From assembly GCF_024296865.1 (NCBI RefSeq), contig NZ_CP101134.1, positions 4,154,001 through 4,218,000 on the forward strand: 64,000 bases of DNA. The letters run 5' to 3'. Shown piece by piece: positions 10,011 through 19,930 of this stretch. The position numbers were made by a program, and so were the translations under genes. Under the pieces are notes generated by a model that was not told the DNA's origin, did not search any database, and worked only from the letters and a program-made list of their open reading frames with translations. Each line of letters starts with the position of its first letter. The stretch's first letter is position 1. This DNA comes from Sphingobacterium sp. LZ7M1. Lineage in GTDB: Bacteria; Bacteroidota; Bacteroidia; Sphingobacteriales; Sphingobacteriaceae.

Positions 10011-11090
10011 TCAATTAATTGTAGTGGGTCCGTGTACTTTTAACACACCCTTAGAATCTATTTCTATGGGATCAATAAAAACAACCCTGTCATTTCCGGT
10101 TTTGGTGGTCCTGCCATGGTAGACACAGTACATTTTGCCATCCTTACCTACAAACACAGAATTATGGCCCGTACCTGTCACATCACCTCCCTTTTCGCTG
10201 TTCTTTTCCAATACCGGATTAAACTCCGATTTCACAAACGGCCCTAAAGGACTTTCTGAGGTGGCATAACCCACGGCATAATATGGCCCTGCATAGTGAT
10301 TCGCAGAATACATCATATAAAAAAGACCATTATGCTTGAACAAATAGGACCCCTCGGTCCAACGGCGATTGATTTCCTTATTATGGACAGAACGGCTTTC
10401 CCATTCTGCCTGCTTATCGTCCATTTTCACTGGTGGCTTCAACAAAAGGCGAGGCTTACCGATTACCCCACTCAAATCTGGTTTTAACTCAATTCCGTAA
10501 ACCCAACTCTCCTCAATCTCATCATAAATGCCATTCTTTTTTGCCCAATCTGCGATCTCTGATTCCACGGGATGTTTGTAACAACATCTGGAATAATAAA
10601 GATATTTCTTGCCATCCTCCGCTACATAGACATTGGCATCAATAATGGGATAGCCAGGATCAAAAAGCGGATGCGATTCTATATCCACAAAAGGACCGGT
10701 TGGATTATCCGATACCGCAACGCCGATTTTATAGTTTTCAAGTTCATTATTTGGATTTTCTTTCCAATGGGCACTGTAGAATAAATAGAACTTATCATCC
10801 CATTTATAAACCTCAGGAGCCCAAAAGTCTTTGGTTCCCCATGATTTTTCCTGTTGGTTATTGTAGATTACACCTTCATTTTTCCAATCCTTTAGGTCCT
10901 TGGAAGAATAAACCACAAAACCGTTCTTTGTACCCCCTGTTCCATATAAATAATAAAGGTCGCTCTGCTCATCAAAGATGATATAAGGATCCCCTAAAGC
11001 AACTGACAGTGGATTCCCCGGTAATTCCTGGGCCTTACCTTGCAGGCACAACAGGAATGACAATCCTAATAGCAATAATCGTATGTTCAT
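10011..11090 (-). CDS. GH43 glycoside hydrolase, secreted
   Basis: This 359-residue, single-domain five-bladed-propeller enzyme has a signal peptide (LCLQGKAQ). The GH43 acidic residues are visible: Asp in ALGDPYIIF, Asp in IIDANVYV and Glu in WTEGSYLF. A conserved His lies in GTGHNSVF. Family activities are mainly alpha-L-arabinofuranosidase, beta-xylosidase, endo-arabinanase and exo-galactanase; which applies cannot be settled here. Close spacing to a second GH43 upstream and to galT downstream suggests an arabinogalactan- or arabinan-like substrate. Confidence 0.85.
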   Translation of the reverse strand: MNIRLLLLGLSFLLCLQGKAQELPGNPLSVALGDPYIIFDEQSDLYYLYGTGGTKNGFVVYSSKDLKDWKNEGVIYNNQQEKSWGTKDFWAPEVYKWDDKFYLFYSAHWKENPNNELENYKIGVAVSDNPTGPFVDIESHPLFDPGYPIIDANVYVAEDGKKYLYYSRCCYKHPVESEIADWAKKNGIYDEIEESWVYGIELKPDLSGVIGKPRLLLKPPVKMDDKQAEWESRSVHNKEINRRWTEGSYLFKHNGLFYMMYSANHYAGPYYAVGYATSESPLGPFVKSEFNPVLEKNSEKGGDVTGTGHNSVFVGKDGKMYCVYHGRTTKTGNDRVVFIDPIEIDSKGVLKVHGPTTIN

Positions 11091-11099
11091 CTCTAAGAA

Positions 11100-12206
11100 T
11101 TAAATAATAGGTTTTTGAGTTTTATTTCTTTCTGGTTTTCCTGTACCGATCAGTGGCCAACCCTCTTTCCAGTTCAGCGGATCCAACATCAACATCCTTC
11201 TGCTTGTTCCATTCCCCAACTTTCCATTGGTCTTATCAATCGCATGGTAGAAAATCCAATCCTTACCTTTAGCATCCTTGATGATCCCTGAAGTATGCCC
11301 AGGGCCAACTATGGAATCCGAACCTTCCAAGATTAGGCTACCATGATTTCTTTCCTTGATATCTCGTCCCTCTTTATCGAGATAGGGTCCCAACAAATTC
11401 TTGGATCTTGCTGTCAGCACATGATACTTACTATTTGCACCCTCACAGCAACTACCCTTAGAACCCAAGAAATAGAAATAGCCATCTTTCTTATAGATGG
11501 TCACGGCTTCATAATCACCGGCAGCTATTTTATGCTTTTTCCCAGTTAACACCTTTTTCCCATCAGAGGTTAACTCCAGCGCAAATGTGCCCTGTTCAGG
11601 ACTATCGGAGAAACTTCCCCAGAATATATATTTCTTGCCATTATCCTCCATAAAAAAGGGATCAATTGAATTAGGCACATTGGCAGATTCAGAATCAAGC
11701 AATTTCCCTTGATCTATAAAAGGCCCCTTTGGAGAATCCGAAATAGCCAATCCCAAACCAGGGTTCTTATCGCCCCAAGTTGAAAAGGAGTAATAGAGGT
11801 AATACTTTCCATCTACAATATTGATATCTGGTGCCCAAATACCACCGGCCTCTTTCCAATTAGGCTTAGTGTCAAAAGCAGGCCCCACATAGGACCAGTT
11901 CACCATATCCTTGGACTCCAAGATTGGAACAAGACGAGAGCCCTTACCATCATCCCAATTATCTTGGGTGCCATAAGCATAGAATAGTTTTGTTTTAGGA
12001 TCTTGGATTACCGTAGGGTCAGCGAGCACAGGTTCAAATACCGGATTCTGATAGGTATCATTTTTTTGGCTTGTAACCACAGAGTTTTTCCTTGCACAAG
12101 AATCAAGAACAGAAGCTGAAAGTAATAAAACAGACATGAGCATTGAATTGCGGACCGAAGGCACACTGATCAATGTTTTTATATAGACCACACTTTTCAG
12201 AAACAT
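11100..12206 (-). CDS. GH43 glycoside hydrolase, lipoprotein
   Basis: This is the second GH43 propeller enzyme. Catalytic-type residues appear in LADPTVIQ, NSIDPFF and DYEAVTIY, with the conserved His in GPGHTSGI. The frame opens at 12251, but a signal with a lipobox (SVLDSC) fits better from the ATG at 12206 or 12143; 12206 is used because it retains basic residues before the hydrophobic core. The protein is probably surface- or periplasm-anchored. It is the first gene of the GH43-gal-GH127 operon and is separated from the sialidase operon by a strong terminator, so its promoter must lie near 12210-12290. I could not identify that promoter. It is quite divergent from the neighbouring GH43, so different linkages are likely. 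Confidence 0.82.
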   Translation of the reverse strand: MFLKSVVYIKTLISVPSVRNSMLMSVLLLSASVLDSCARKNSVVTSQKNDTYQNPVFEPVLADPTVIQDPKTKLFYAYGTQDNWDDGKGSRLVPILESKDMVNWSYVGPAFDTKPNWKEAGGIWAPDINIVDGKYYLYYSFSTWGDKNPGLGLAISDSPKGPFIDQGKLLDSESANVPNSIDPFFMEDNGKKYIFWGSFSDSPEQGTFALELTSDGKKVLTGKKHKIAAGDYEAVTIYKKDGYFYFLGSKGSCCEGANSKYHVLTARSKNLLGPYLDKEGRDIKERNHGSLILEGSDSIVGPGHTSGIIKDAKGKDWIFYHAIDKTNGKLGNGTSRRMLMLDPLNWKEGWPLIGTGKPERNKTQKPII

Positions 12207-12283
12207 AATTTGATTGAGTTTAAACAGGTTAAACAAGTAGATAAAGTTCAATTTACAGGAATTTTCTGAGAATTAAGGGAATA

Positions 12284-12321
12284 AAAAAAGAAAACCCTAA
12301 GCTTTATGGGCTTAGGGTTTT
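12284..12321 (-). terminator. Intrinsic terminator ending the sialoglycan operon
   Basis: A perfect 12-base-pair hairpin (arms 12291-12302 and 12310-12321) starts four bases after the sialidase stop. On the minus strand it runs into a seven-T tract. It cleanly separates the sialic acid operon from the GH43/gal operon on the same strand. Confidence 0.9.
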
Positions 12322-12324
12322 CCT

Positions 12325-13482
12325 TTATTTGATCTTTTCCGTTAGGAAGACAATGTCTTTATAATTGTCTTTTTCATACAGAATACCGACCAACTTAGGT
12401 TTCATCAGGACGATGTCCGAATAGGCTGAATAGGCTCCTTTATATCCTTCAGGCGCCTTAGCAATCAATTTTGTAAAATACCAGGTCTTCCCTTTATCCT
12501 TTGAAAGCCTCAAGGTTAGGTTATCCCTATTCTTTTCATCTGCTGCATTGATATGAGCCAGCACGAAATTCTTCCCTTTCTTCCAGGACAATACCGAACC
12601 TTGGTTGATCGGGTCTGGAAGATTAGGGTCTGGAGCAGAACTCTGCCAAGTTTCACCGCCATCATTCGAAACGGAAATAACACGTTGCTTTGGATTCAAC
12701 TGCTGATTCCTGGAACTCATATAGACCTCATTATCTCCAACCTGAGCAGCAGTAGATTCATTAGTTCCTGGATAAGGTACATTCTGGCTCAACTTAAAGG
12801 TCTTTCCATGGTCATCCGAATAGAAAGCATGTGCATTCCAGTCCTTACCCTGTGCACTAGGATCTCCAGCACTGTGGTTGGCAGCAATGTAAATCCTTCC
12901 CTTATTAGGACCTGACACAAACTGAAATCCATGTCCAGGCGTATTGGCATAAGTTCTCCAGTCTTCTGTAAAGGTATAGGCGGAATTAACCTGTGGCTGA
13001 TTTGGTCTGTGGGTCTGGGTCGTGATATTCACGGGTTCAGACCAAGTTTTTGCACCATCCGTAGAAGTGATGTACCAGACTTCACGCAAGCCTTTGCCTT
13101 TCCTCACTTCGCCTTCGTGGTTGTTCCCTGTATTATAAAAAAGAAATATCCTTCCAGCTGGATAAGCTGGATCCGTCATATCCAACACCGGCGCTACATT
13201 TCCAGCCTGAAGCTTATCATAATCAGCTGCAACATTCAGTTTCCCCCAAGTCTTTCCTTGGTCCTGACTGATCTTATAAACGATATCCACATTGCCATAA
13301 TCTCCGGCATGGTCCACACGACCTTCCGAAAATGCTATCAGGTCTCCATTCTTGTTCTTGATAATGGCTGGAATCCTATAGCTGGCATAACCATCCTCTC
13401 CTGAGCGGAAAACTACGGTTTCCTGAGCTGAAACTGCTGATATTAAGCATGCGGCAAATACTGATAAAAATAGTTTTTTCAT
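12325..13482 (-). CDS. GH33 exo-alpha-sialidase, secreted
   Basis: This 385-residue protein has a signal peptide (ISAVSAQ). It has the sialidase YRIPAI motif near the N terminus and several Asp boxes (SQDQGKTW, STDGAKTW, SDDHGKTF, SNDGGETW, SKDKGKTW), which define the six-bladed propeller. It should release terminal sialic acid from glycoproteins or glycolipids outside the cytoplasm. It is the last gene of the operon starting at susC. Some family members act as trans-sialidases or on KDN, so the preferred linkage is unknown. Confidence 0.93.
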   Translation of the reverse strand: MKKLFLSVFAACLISAVSAQETVVFRSGEDGYASYRIPAIIKNKNGDLIAFSEGRVDHAGDYGNVDIVYKISQDQGKTWGKLNVAADYDKLQAGNVAPVLDMTDPAYPAGRIFLFYNTGNNHEGEVRKGKGLREVWYITSTDGAKTWSEPVNITTQTHRPNQPQVNSAYTFTEDWRTYANTPGHGFQFVSGPNKGRIYIAANHSAGDPSAQGKDWNAHAFYSDDHGKTFKLSQNVPYPGTNESTAAQVGDNEVYMSSRNQQLNPKQRVISVSNDGGETWQSSAPDPNLPDPINQGSVLSWKKGKNFVLAHINAADEKNRDNLTLRLSKDKGKTWYFTKLIAKAPEGYKGAYSAYSDIVLMKPKLVGILYEKDNYKDIVFLTEKIK

Positions 13483-13501
13483 ATATAGTGTGTATTGATT
13501 T

Positions 13502-15445
13502 CTATTGATAAGGGATAAAAGTAAACATCCATTTCGTTGGATTCTGCCAATCCTTGCCCTTAAAATCTCCGACTGGCAACTTGATTAATATCTCATTCCA
13601 TCCTTCCTCCATCTGGATCTTGGTGGGTTCCCTAAAAGAATAGCCTTCATCCGTCAATGGCAGCTCTAGCTCCCCTTTCTGACCAGGATGATTCCATTTC
13701 GGCGCTGGGATTTTTATTCCATTGACCAAAACCTGGCTTTGCAGGTCATCCCATGTACCTTCTGCCGGCGAATCACTGGCATAAGACCGCGAAAGGTTTG
13801 CAAAACCGATCCAGAATTCTTTTTCTTCGGCTTTATCACTCCAGATCCTTGTTCTTTCATAAAAAGTACTGTTGGGTTTAGGCGATTCAACAACTCCGGG
13901 AATAATATCAGCCCACCAATGTCTCAAAACGATGGTCCCTCCGACTTGGTTCTTATAAACAGCATATTGTTCCCCAAATGGTTCCTTTTCAATAGGGAAC
14001 TCTTTCGCTAATTCGCCATTATTATCAAAAGGTCCGATCATTTCCCAGAACATTCCAGTCTGTTGCTGATATGGGAAAGGAAGGTTGGCGAAATATTTCG
14101 ATTTATGGGACAAGAGTCTCTTCTCAAATGCTGCAAATTCTTGGAATGCTTCCGTTTTTCTTTCTGGAAGAAATGCCTTCCAACCTAATTCACCGCCTCC
14201 ACGCCATATTCTTTCTGCAAATGTTATCATCCCAGGATAGATAGCACTTTGCAGGAACATATCCTCTGGTTTTTCAACTGCACGGTCTGGCCATGAACAT
14301 AGAATGGCTCCAGGAAGTTGCGAGCTTTCCTTTTCCTGTTCAGCAAACCTTCGGAAAAACAAGGTTGTCACAGTCTCCAAAGGATCCATATGGTTGATAT
14401 AAAGATGCTTGGAGTCTAAATACTGAAGTGTAGTTTTAGGATCTATAGCTTTTGGACCGCCCATCCACATTTGACGAACGGTGGATGATTCCAGATTACT
14501 TCCCGGATCCCAGCCGTAAGTTTTGAAGCCCAATGATTCCACATATTTCGTGATTTCCGGCATAAACTGCTTATTACTAATCTTTACCTCATCCCCACCT
14601 ATATGCAGATGCTTGAGCGTAGGAAAGGTATCAGCAAACTCCTTAAGCAATTCCTTGATGTATACAATACCTTCTTCACTCTGCATATTGACCTTAAAGA
14701 AACGCTCAAATGCAGCTGAATGTCCTGGCATATCAATCTCAGGCAAAAATAAAATATGCCTTTCCTGACAGTAATCGATCAACTCCTGAAACTCCGCAAC
14801 CGTATAATATTTCCCAGCCCATCGGGTCATGTTCTCCGCAGCTGTGAGACCAGGATATTTTTTACTTTCCAAGCGCCAAGCAATATCCTCCGTGAAATGG
14901 AAATGCAGAACATTAAGCTTATACTTCGCCATCACATCGATCTGCTCTTTCAACATCGCCACCGGTTGGTAATTTCTACCCACATCCAGCAAGAATCCCC
15001 TAAAGGAATATGCAGGCTGGTCCTTGATTTTCACTAGAGCTACTTGCTTCTCATGAAAGTCCATTTGTCCTAAAGTCTGCAGAGCGTAGAAAATCCCTTT
15101 ACTAGATAAAGCTTTGATTTGGATTCCCTGGGAATCAATTTGCAGAGTATAACCTTCATCAGATTGTATACCTTCCAGACTTGAAATTATCTTCAATGAA
15201 ATTGAAGGTAATTTCTTATTCTTAGAAATGTTTATCGATTGACCTTCTAATAAATTTTTAAGCAGGTTGACCTCATTCTTTTCAATGGATTTGCCAATTT
15301 CAAGATGAACCCCTTTGGATAGGTCCAGTTTATTTTCCGACCACTGCACATCTTGAGGCATTGGAATCAAAGCCTCTTGAGCGTTCAAGCTATCGACAGC
15401 GAAAAAGTTCAACAACAATAAAATATAATGGGCTATCCTATTCAT
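13502..15445 (-). CDS. GH20 beta-N-acetylhexosaminidase, secreted
   Basis: This 647-residue protein has a signal peptide (VDSLNAQ), the GH20b N-terminal domain (about 25-145) and the catalytic barrel. The barrel carries the Asp285-Glu286 pair in HIGGDEV used for substrate-assisted catalysis. A C-terminal region of about 150 residues could be a beta-sandwich. It removes terminal GlcNAc or GalNAc after desialylation. Its start overlaps the end of the AGE epimerase gene by eight bases. The context places it in stepwise trimming of sialoglycans. Confidence 0.93.
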   Translation of the reverse strand: MNRIAHYILLLLNFFAVDSLNAQEALIPMPQDVQWSENKLDLSKGVHLEIGKSIEKNEVNLLKNLLEGQSINISKNKKLPSISLKIISSLEGIQSDEGYTLQIDSQGIQIKALSSKGIFYALQTLGQMDFHEKQVALVKIKDQPAYSFRGFLLDVGRNYQPVAMLKEQIDVMAKYKLNVLHFHFTEDIAWRLESKKYPGLTAAENMTRWAGKYYTVAEFQELIDYCQERHILFLPEIDMPGHSAAFERFFKVNMQSEEGIVYIKELLKEFADTFPTLKHLHIGGDEVKISNKQFMPEITKYVESLGFKTYGWDPGSNLESSTVRQMWMGGPKAIDPKTTLQYLDSKHLYINHMDPLETVTTLFFRRFAEQEKESSQLPGAILCSWPDRAVEKPEDMFLQSAIYPGMITFAERIWRGGGELGWKAFLPERKTEAFQEFAAFEKRLLSHKSKYFANLPFPYQQQTGMFWEMIGPFDNNGELAKEFPIEKEPFGEQYAVYKNQVGGTIVLRHWWADIIPGVVESPKPNSTFYERTRIWSDKAEEKEFWIGFANLSRSYASDSPAEGTWDDLQSQVLVNGIKIPAPKWNHPGQKGELELPLTDEGYSFREPTKIQMEEGWNEILIKLPVGDFKGKDWQNPTKWMFTFIPYQ

Positions 15446-16631
15446 AATTGTCCTTTTTCTTAAATTGATTGATAATGGACCAACAGTACCATTCTTGCCT
15501 AGGCAAATGGAATGGACCTTTAAACAGGTTCCCTTTAGCGGTTTGGGCTATTCCCCCATCACGATGTAAATAACCGTACCATTCCCCATGTTCTTTATCG
15601 TGGAAATGAGTATAGGCATATTCATGGATCTGCTTGTGCATGCTAGCATATTTCTCATCCTTGGTTATCAGATACGCCAATAAGGTAGCAATGATAGCTT
15701 CGTTCTGCGGCCACCAAAATTTCATGTCCTGCCAATATTCTTGGACAGGTTTATTATAGACATCCCTAAAATACAGAATACCTCCAAATTCCTTATCCCA
15801 ACCTCTTTCCCACATATAATCCAGCATCCGCAATCCAAGGTTTATCAATTTCTCATCCATATTTCTATGAACAGCTTCATGCAGAATAAACCAAGCACCC
15901 TCAATGGCATGCCCCGGATTGAGTGTTCTTCCATCAATATGATCGATGATACTACCATCAGGAGCTACCTGCTCCATCACACAGCGGATATCATCCTTCA
16001 CAAAATACTGTTCTATCTCTTGGATCCAATTTGTAATCGCATCTTCACATCGAGGGTCGCCAATGGTCTCCCTTAATTGCTGAGCGGTATTGCACATGAT
16101 CATCGGGATTCCTATTCCGCGGCTTGGTCGAGTTTCCTCAAACTTAGGTTCCATTTTTCGTTCTCCACTGGCATATTCCAAACATATCCCAAATAGATTA
16201 CGGGCTAATTGCGCAGCTTCCTCATCACCTGAAGCTTTTGCGTAGGCAGCACTGGCAATCACGGCAAAGGTTTCCGAGAAAAAATATCGACGCATACGGA
16301 TTGGATTGCCTTCCTGATCAACGTGGAAATACATTTTCCCTGCTGCATCAAAACATTTATTTTTCAAAAATTCATAGCCTAAGCGCGCGCCTTCCAACCA
16401 TTCTTCCCTTGGTTCCACCGTGTTATAAAGGGTAGAAAGCAACCAACAAGCACGGCCTTGTATCCAAACGGCCTTATCGGTATCAATCAGGGAACCATCT
16501 TGATCTCGCATCAATAGGTACCCACCAAACTCATGATCAAATGATCGCGGAAACCAAAAAGGAACCGTATCATTGACCAATTGATCTTTATAAAAATCTG
16601 CTAATTCAGTTAACTCTTCGTTATTGTACAT
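15438..16631 (-). CDS. AGE-family epimerase (N-acylglucosamine 2-epimerase)
   Basis: This 397-residue cytoplasmic protein has no signal peptide and belongs to the AGE/cellobiose-epimerase (alpha/alpha)6 family. Conserved His/Trp-rich segments are present (VWIQGRACW, NPGHAIEGAWFI, WWPQNEA, HFHDKEHGEWYG). Next to NanA, the likely reaction is ManNAc to GlcNAc, as done by the epimerase in Bacteroides and Tannerella sialic acid loci (established knowledge). This avoids the need for NanK/NanE. It overlaps the GH20 gene. Confidence 0.88.
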   Translation of the reverse strand: MYNNEELTELADFYKDQLVNDTVPFWFPRSFDHEFGGYLLMRDQDGSLIDTDKAVWIQGRACWLLSTLYNTVEPREEWLEGARLGYEFLKNKCFDAAGKMYFHVDQEGNPIRMRRYFFSETFAVIASAAYAKASGDEEAAQLARNLFGICLEYASGERKMEPKFEETRPSRGIGIPMIMCNTAQQLRETIGDPRCEDAITNWIQEIEQYFVKDDIRCVMEQVAPDGSIIDHIDGRTLNPGHAIEGAWFILHEAVHRNMDEKLINLGLRMLDYMWERGWDKEFGGILYFRDVYNKPVQEYWQDMKFWWPQNEAIIATLLAYLITKDEKYASMHKQIHEYAYTHFHDKEHGEWYGYLHRDGGIAQTAKGNLFKGPFHLPRQEWYCWSIINQFKKKDNYE

Positions 16632-16637
16632 TCTTTT

Positions 16638-18716
16638 TTATCTTTTAATCGAAAATGTGGAAACAGGCACTCCTTCCTCATTCGCTAAATTTGCCCTTGA
16701 AAAAGGCTTGTATCCATAATATATCTCCATTAAACCTCTAGGATTTTCCAGGAAAACCGAATTCCCTTTTATTTCCACGACCTTGAGATCTACCAAATTT
16801 CCGTTTTCATCTTTAGCCTGAAAACCTGTAACTTCTTTTGATCCCATTACCTTTAATTGCTTGGCATGACTGAACCTTATTTCATGTATATCTTCATTTT
16901 CATAAGAATAAATAGGTTGCGGGCTATCCGAATTATTATCCTTTCCAAATTCATGCTTCAAGACCAGATTAGCCAATCGTTTTCCAATGATTAACTTCTC
17001 TCTAGGGTGTACATCCAAGGAATCACCTAGATCAGAACTGACAGCCATATAGACATCCTTCAATTCATTGCTGAGCTTTCTTTGGCTATCCCTGAATTTT
17101 GGCCAAGAGGGCCTATCTATACTGGAAAGCTGAACCGTATAGAATGGCAACCTTTCCCGTTTACCGAAAAAGGGCTTATAATTCTCTCTCCAAGAAGCTA
17201 TTAAAGTCTTGAATAGATGCTCATGTAGTTCAACGTTATGGGCATTACTTTCCCCCTGATACCATAGAACCCCCTTTAATGAAGCATCCTTCCACTTATT
17301 GTAACCTGCTTCAAAATTATAGGCCGGTTCATAGGGATGTCTTTGGTTCTTGACCATGGATTTCTTCAGATTAACCTCAGCTCTGCTTCTACAGAAATCC
17401 TGAATGAAATCGGATTTCCGCCACTGATGGATATAAGTCGCCAAAAGCGGATCGTTCTCCAAGCTTCTTCTCGGAATCCAAGACTCGGTATTCGAACCGC
17501 CCACGGCAAGTTCAATGATGCCAATCGGAACCTGCGTTTCCTTTTGTAATTCTATTGCAAAACTGTAGGCAATCGCTGAAAAGTTGGCGGCATTTTCTGC
17601 TGTTAGCTTTTCCCAGTTCCCAGAGAAATATTCCAGGTCATTTACTTTCTTTAAAGTAGCCTCATCCCACTCTTCATTATTTGTTTCCTTAAGGACCTTG
17701 TTATTAAAAATTCGAATATTATCGTGTTTGGAAGCCTCCTTAATCAATTCTTTTGATCCATTGGCATCCTTTAACGGGAAAGCCATATTGGACTGCCCTG
17801 ATGCTAAAAACACATCGCCAAACAATATATCTTCTAAGATGATCGTATCCTGATCCGTAAAAATTTTCATCTTATATGGTCCACCAGCAGGTATGTCATA
17901 AATATCAATTCTCCACTCCCCTTCGGAGTTAGCAGGGGATAAGTAAGTTCCTCCATTCATTTCAATAAATACAGCCTGTTTAGCATTCGCTTTGCCTGTT
18001 ATTCGATTAGTTTGATCCCGTTGCAATACCATATGCGAACCTATACTTTCATGTACGGAAAGCTTCTGCCTTACAGGAACTATTACATCGAAAATGGTCT
18101 TTGCAATAATTTCGGCACCTTGCTCCGATGGGTGTAGATAATCATCAAATAGATCGATACGAAAAGCTAAGGGCGGATAGAGATAAACGAGCTTGTGGAA
18201 ATGTCTCACCGCTACAGCGCGTATTTCTCTCTTGATATCCCAGTACCAATCTCGAGTTCCTGAAAGGAATCGAGGATGTCCACTAAAAATTGGTGTGTTT
18301 TCACATACATAAACTTCCACCTTCGGATTTCCGTTTTTAAAAAGAGAGATCAGTTTATTATAGTTCCGTTGAAAGTCCATTTGGTAATTAGGCCAATTTC
18401 TTGGATCTGTATCATTCAAGCCTAAGTTAATGACAACCAAATCAGGTTTAAAGGCTAGCGCAGCCTCCAGTTCCTCTGATTTCAGATAAGGGTTATGCCC
18501 TTTTTCCAGTAGAGTTGCACCATTTCTCCCAAAATTGCGTACTTCATAATCATCGCCCAGTAACTGCTGCAATTGATCCGGATAGGTTTTCCCTTTGGCT
18601 AAATTAGAGCCTTTAGTCACTGAATCACCAATACAGGCCACCCTCTTCTTTTGTTGGGCAAAAAGAAAGTTGAACGATAGAATAAATAAGAAAAGTACTT
18701 TAATCGATAGCCTCAT
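16638..18716 (-). CDS. Two-module sialate O-acetylesterase (SGNH hydrolase + SIAE-type esterase)
   Basis: This 692-residue protein has a signal peptide ending in FAQ and two esterase modules. The N-terminal SGNH/GDSL module (about 20-225) has CIGDSVTKG, an NLGLND block and a closing Asp/His in DDYLHPSEQG. The C-terminal module has the sialate O-acetylesterase signatures ASGQSNM, VGGSNTESWIP and WYQGESN, with DVHP as a probable Asp/His pair. It should remove O-acetyl groups from sialic acids so that sialidase and lyase can act. Two complete catalytic centres suggest different acetyl positions are handled. The start overlaps the MFS gene end by 17 bases. Confidence 0.88.
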   Translation of the reverse strand: MRLSIKVLFLFILSFNFLFAQQKKRVACIGDSVTKGSNLAKGKTYPDQLQQLLGDDYEVRNFGRNGATLLEKGHNPYLKSEELEAALAFKPDLVVINLGLNDTDPRNWPNYQMDFQRNYNKLISLFKNGNPKVEVYVCENTPIFSGHPRFLSGTRDWYWDIKREIRAVAVRHFHKLVYLYPPLAFRIDLFDDYLHPSEQGAEIIAKTIFDVIVPVRQKLSVHESIGSHMVLQRDQTNRITGKANAKQAVFIEMNGGTYLSPANSEGEWRIDIYDIPAGGPYKMKIFTDQDTIILEDILFGDVFLASGQSNMAFPLKDANGSKELIKEASKHDNIRIFNNKVLKETNNEEWDEATLKKVNDLEYFSGNWEKLTAENAANFSAIAYSFAIELQKETQVPIGIIELAVGGSNTESWIPRRSLENDPLLATYIHQWRKSDFIQDFCRSRAEVNLKKSMVKNQRHPYEPAYNFEAGYNKWKDASLKGVLWYQGESNAHNVELHEHLFKTLIASWRENYKPFFGKRERLPFYTVQLSSIDRPSWPKFRDSQRKLSNELKDVYMAVSSDLGDSLDVHPREKLIIGKRLANLVLKHEFGKDNNSDSPQPIYSYENEDIHEIRFSHAKQLKVMGSKEVTGFQAKDENGNLVDLKVVEIKGNSVFLENPRGLMEIYYGYKPFSRANLANEEGVPVSTFSIKR

Positions 18717-19926
18717 TTCCCTTCGGTTTTAATACGGCCAATTGAATGATCAATACGATCAACACAATTCCCGCCAATAATGCAAAATCACTTCCCAATT
18801 GTCCTTCATCTGCAGAGGCACCAAGAATCTTCGTGATATAAGCACCTGCAAAGACACCAACCATATTCATGATCCCATAGGCCGTTGCCCTGTATTTTGA
18901 AGATACAAACTGACAAAGGATGGGCATATTATTGGCATCAAACATCCCAAAACCAAAGCCGAACATCAGGCCTGCAGCAACGATTGCAAAGACACTGTGT
19001 CCATATCCAATCAATATTACCGCCGGAATGGTCGATGCCAATCCTATGGCGCTGGTATAGATCCTTCCGCGCACATTCTTTTGAATCCATTTATCGGAAA
19101 TAATTCCTCCAAGGATTACCCCAAAGAATGAGGAAAGGGCTATGGTAATGGTTGCCAATGGACCTGCTTTTTCCATAGGGATATGCAGGTTCTCCGAGAA
19201 TAAGGTAGGTAGCCAATTCTTGGTTGCCCAGCCCGGAAGGCTTGGAACAGCAAAATATAATAGGATGACCCAGAAAGCAATATTGGAAAACAACATGGAA
19301 AGCCCTTTTAACAGGGGAACCTTGTTTTCCACTAACTTCTTGGCATCAGATCGATGATCCGTTTCATGTAAAAATAGAATAAGGACGACGGAATAGATGA
19401 TTCCGATCAATCCAAACAGGATAAAGGTATAATGCCAGGAATAGGATGCCGCAACGGTGGCACCAAAACCGCCTAATGCCTGTCCAAAATAAAAACCGGT
19501 CATGTGGATCCCTACAGCTAAGGACCTTGACTTATCCGAATGGTAATCCGCAATCAATGAAAGTCCCGCTGGAATATACAAGGCTTCACTGACGCCCATA
19601 ATCGCCCGTAGGGCATACAGTTGCTCATAAGTATCAGCATAGCCCATCGCTAGGGTAACTGCCGACCATACAAACAAACTCCCTACGATCAACCATTTCC
19701 GGTTCCACTTATCGGCAACAATTCCCGCTACAGGACTCATAAAACCATATATCCAAAGAAATACAGCCATCAGGTTACCAAATACCGCAGCACTTTCCAA
19801 TTCCAAAATATCGATGGCCATTGCAGGTCGCATGGTTGATAAGATCTGACGGTCCATATAATTCAGGAGTGCCACAAACCATAACAAGCCTACAACGATC
19901 CAAGGATATCTTTTACTGTTTTTCAT
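18700..19926 (-). CDS. MFS transporter, probable sialic acid importer
   Basis: This 408-residue membrane protein has about 12 hydrophobic segments and an MFS loop signature (GIVADKWNRKWL). N-terminal residues LLWFVALLNYMDRQ resemble the anion:cation symporter (ACS) group of MFS carriers that move organic acids. Within this operon it probably carries Neu5Ac over the inner membrane, the role of NanT in Bacteroides and Tannerella. It follows NanM by four bases. The substrate is inferred from position. Confidence 0.85.
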   Translation of the reverse strand: MKNSKRYPWIVVGLLWFVALLNYMDRQILSTMRPAMAIDILELESAAVFGNLMAVFLWIYGFMSPVAGIVADKWNRKWLIVGSLFVWSAVTLAMGYADTYEQLYALRAIMGVSEALYIPAGLSLIADYHSDKSRSLAVGIHMTGFYFGQALGGFGATVAASYSWHYTFILFGLIGIIYSVVLILFLHETDHRSDAKKLVENKVPLLKGLSMLFSNIAFWVILLYFAVPSLPGWATKNWLPTLFSENLHIPMEKAGPLATITIALSSFFGVILGGIISDKWIQKNVRGRIYTSAIGLASTIPAVILIGYGHSVFAIVAAGLMFGFGFGMFDANNMPILCQFVSSKYRATAYGIMNMVGVFAGAYITKILGASADEGQLGSDFALLAGIVLIVLIIQLAVLKPKGNEAID

Positions 19927-19930
19927 AGAT

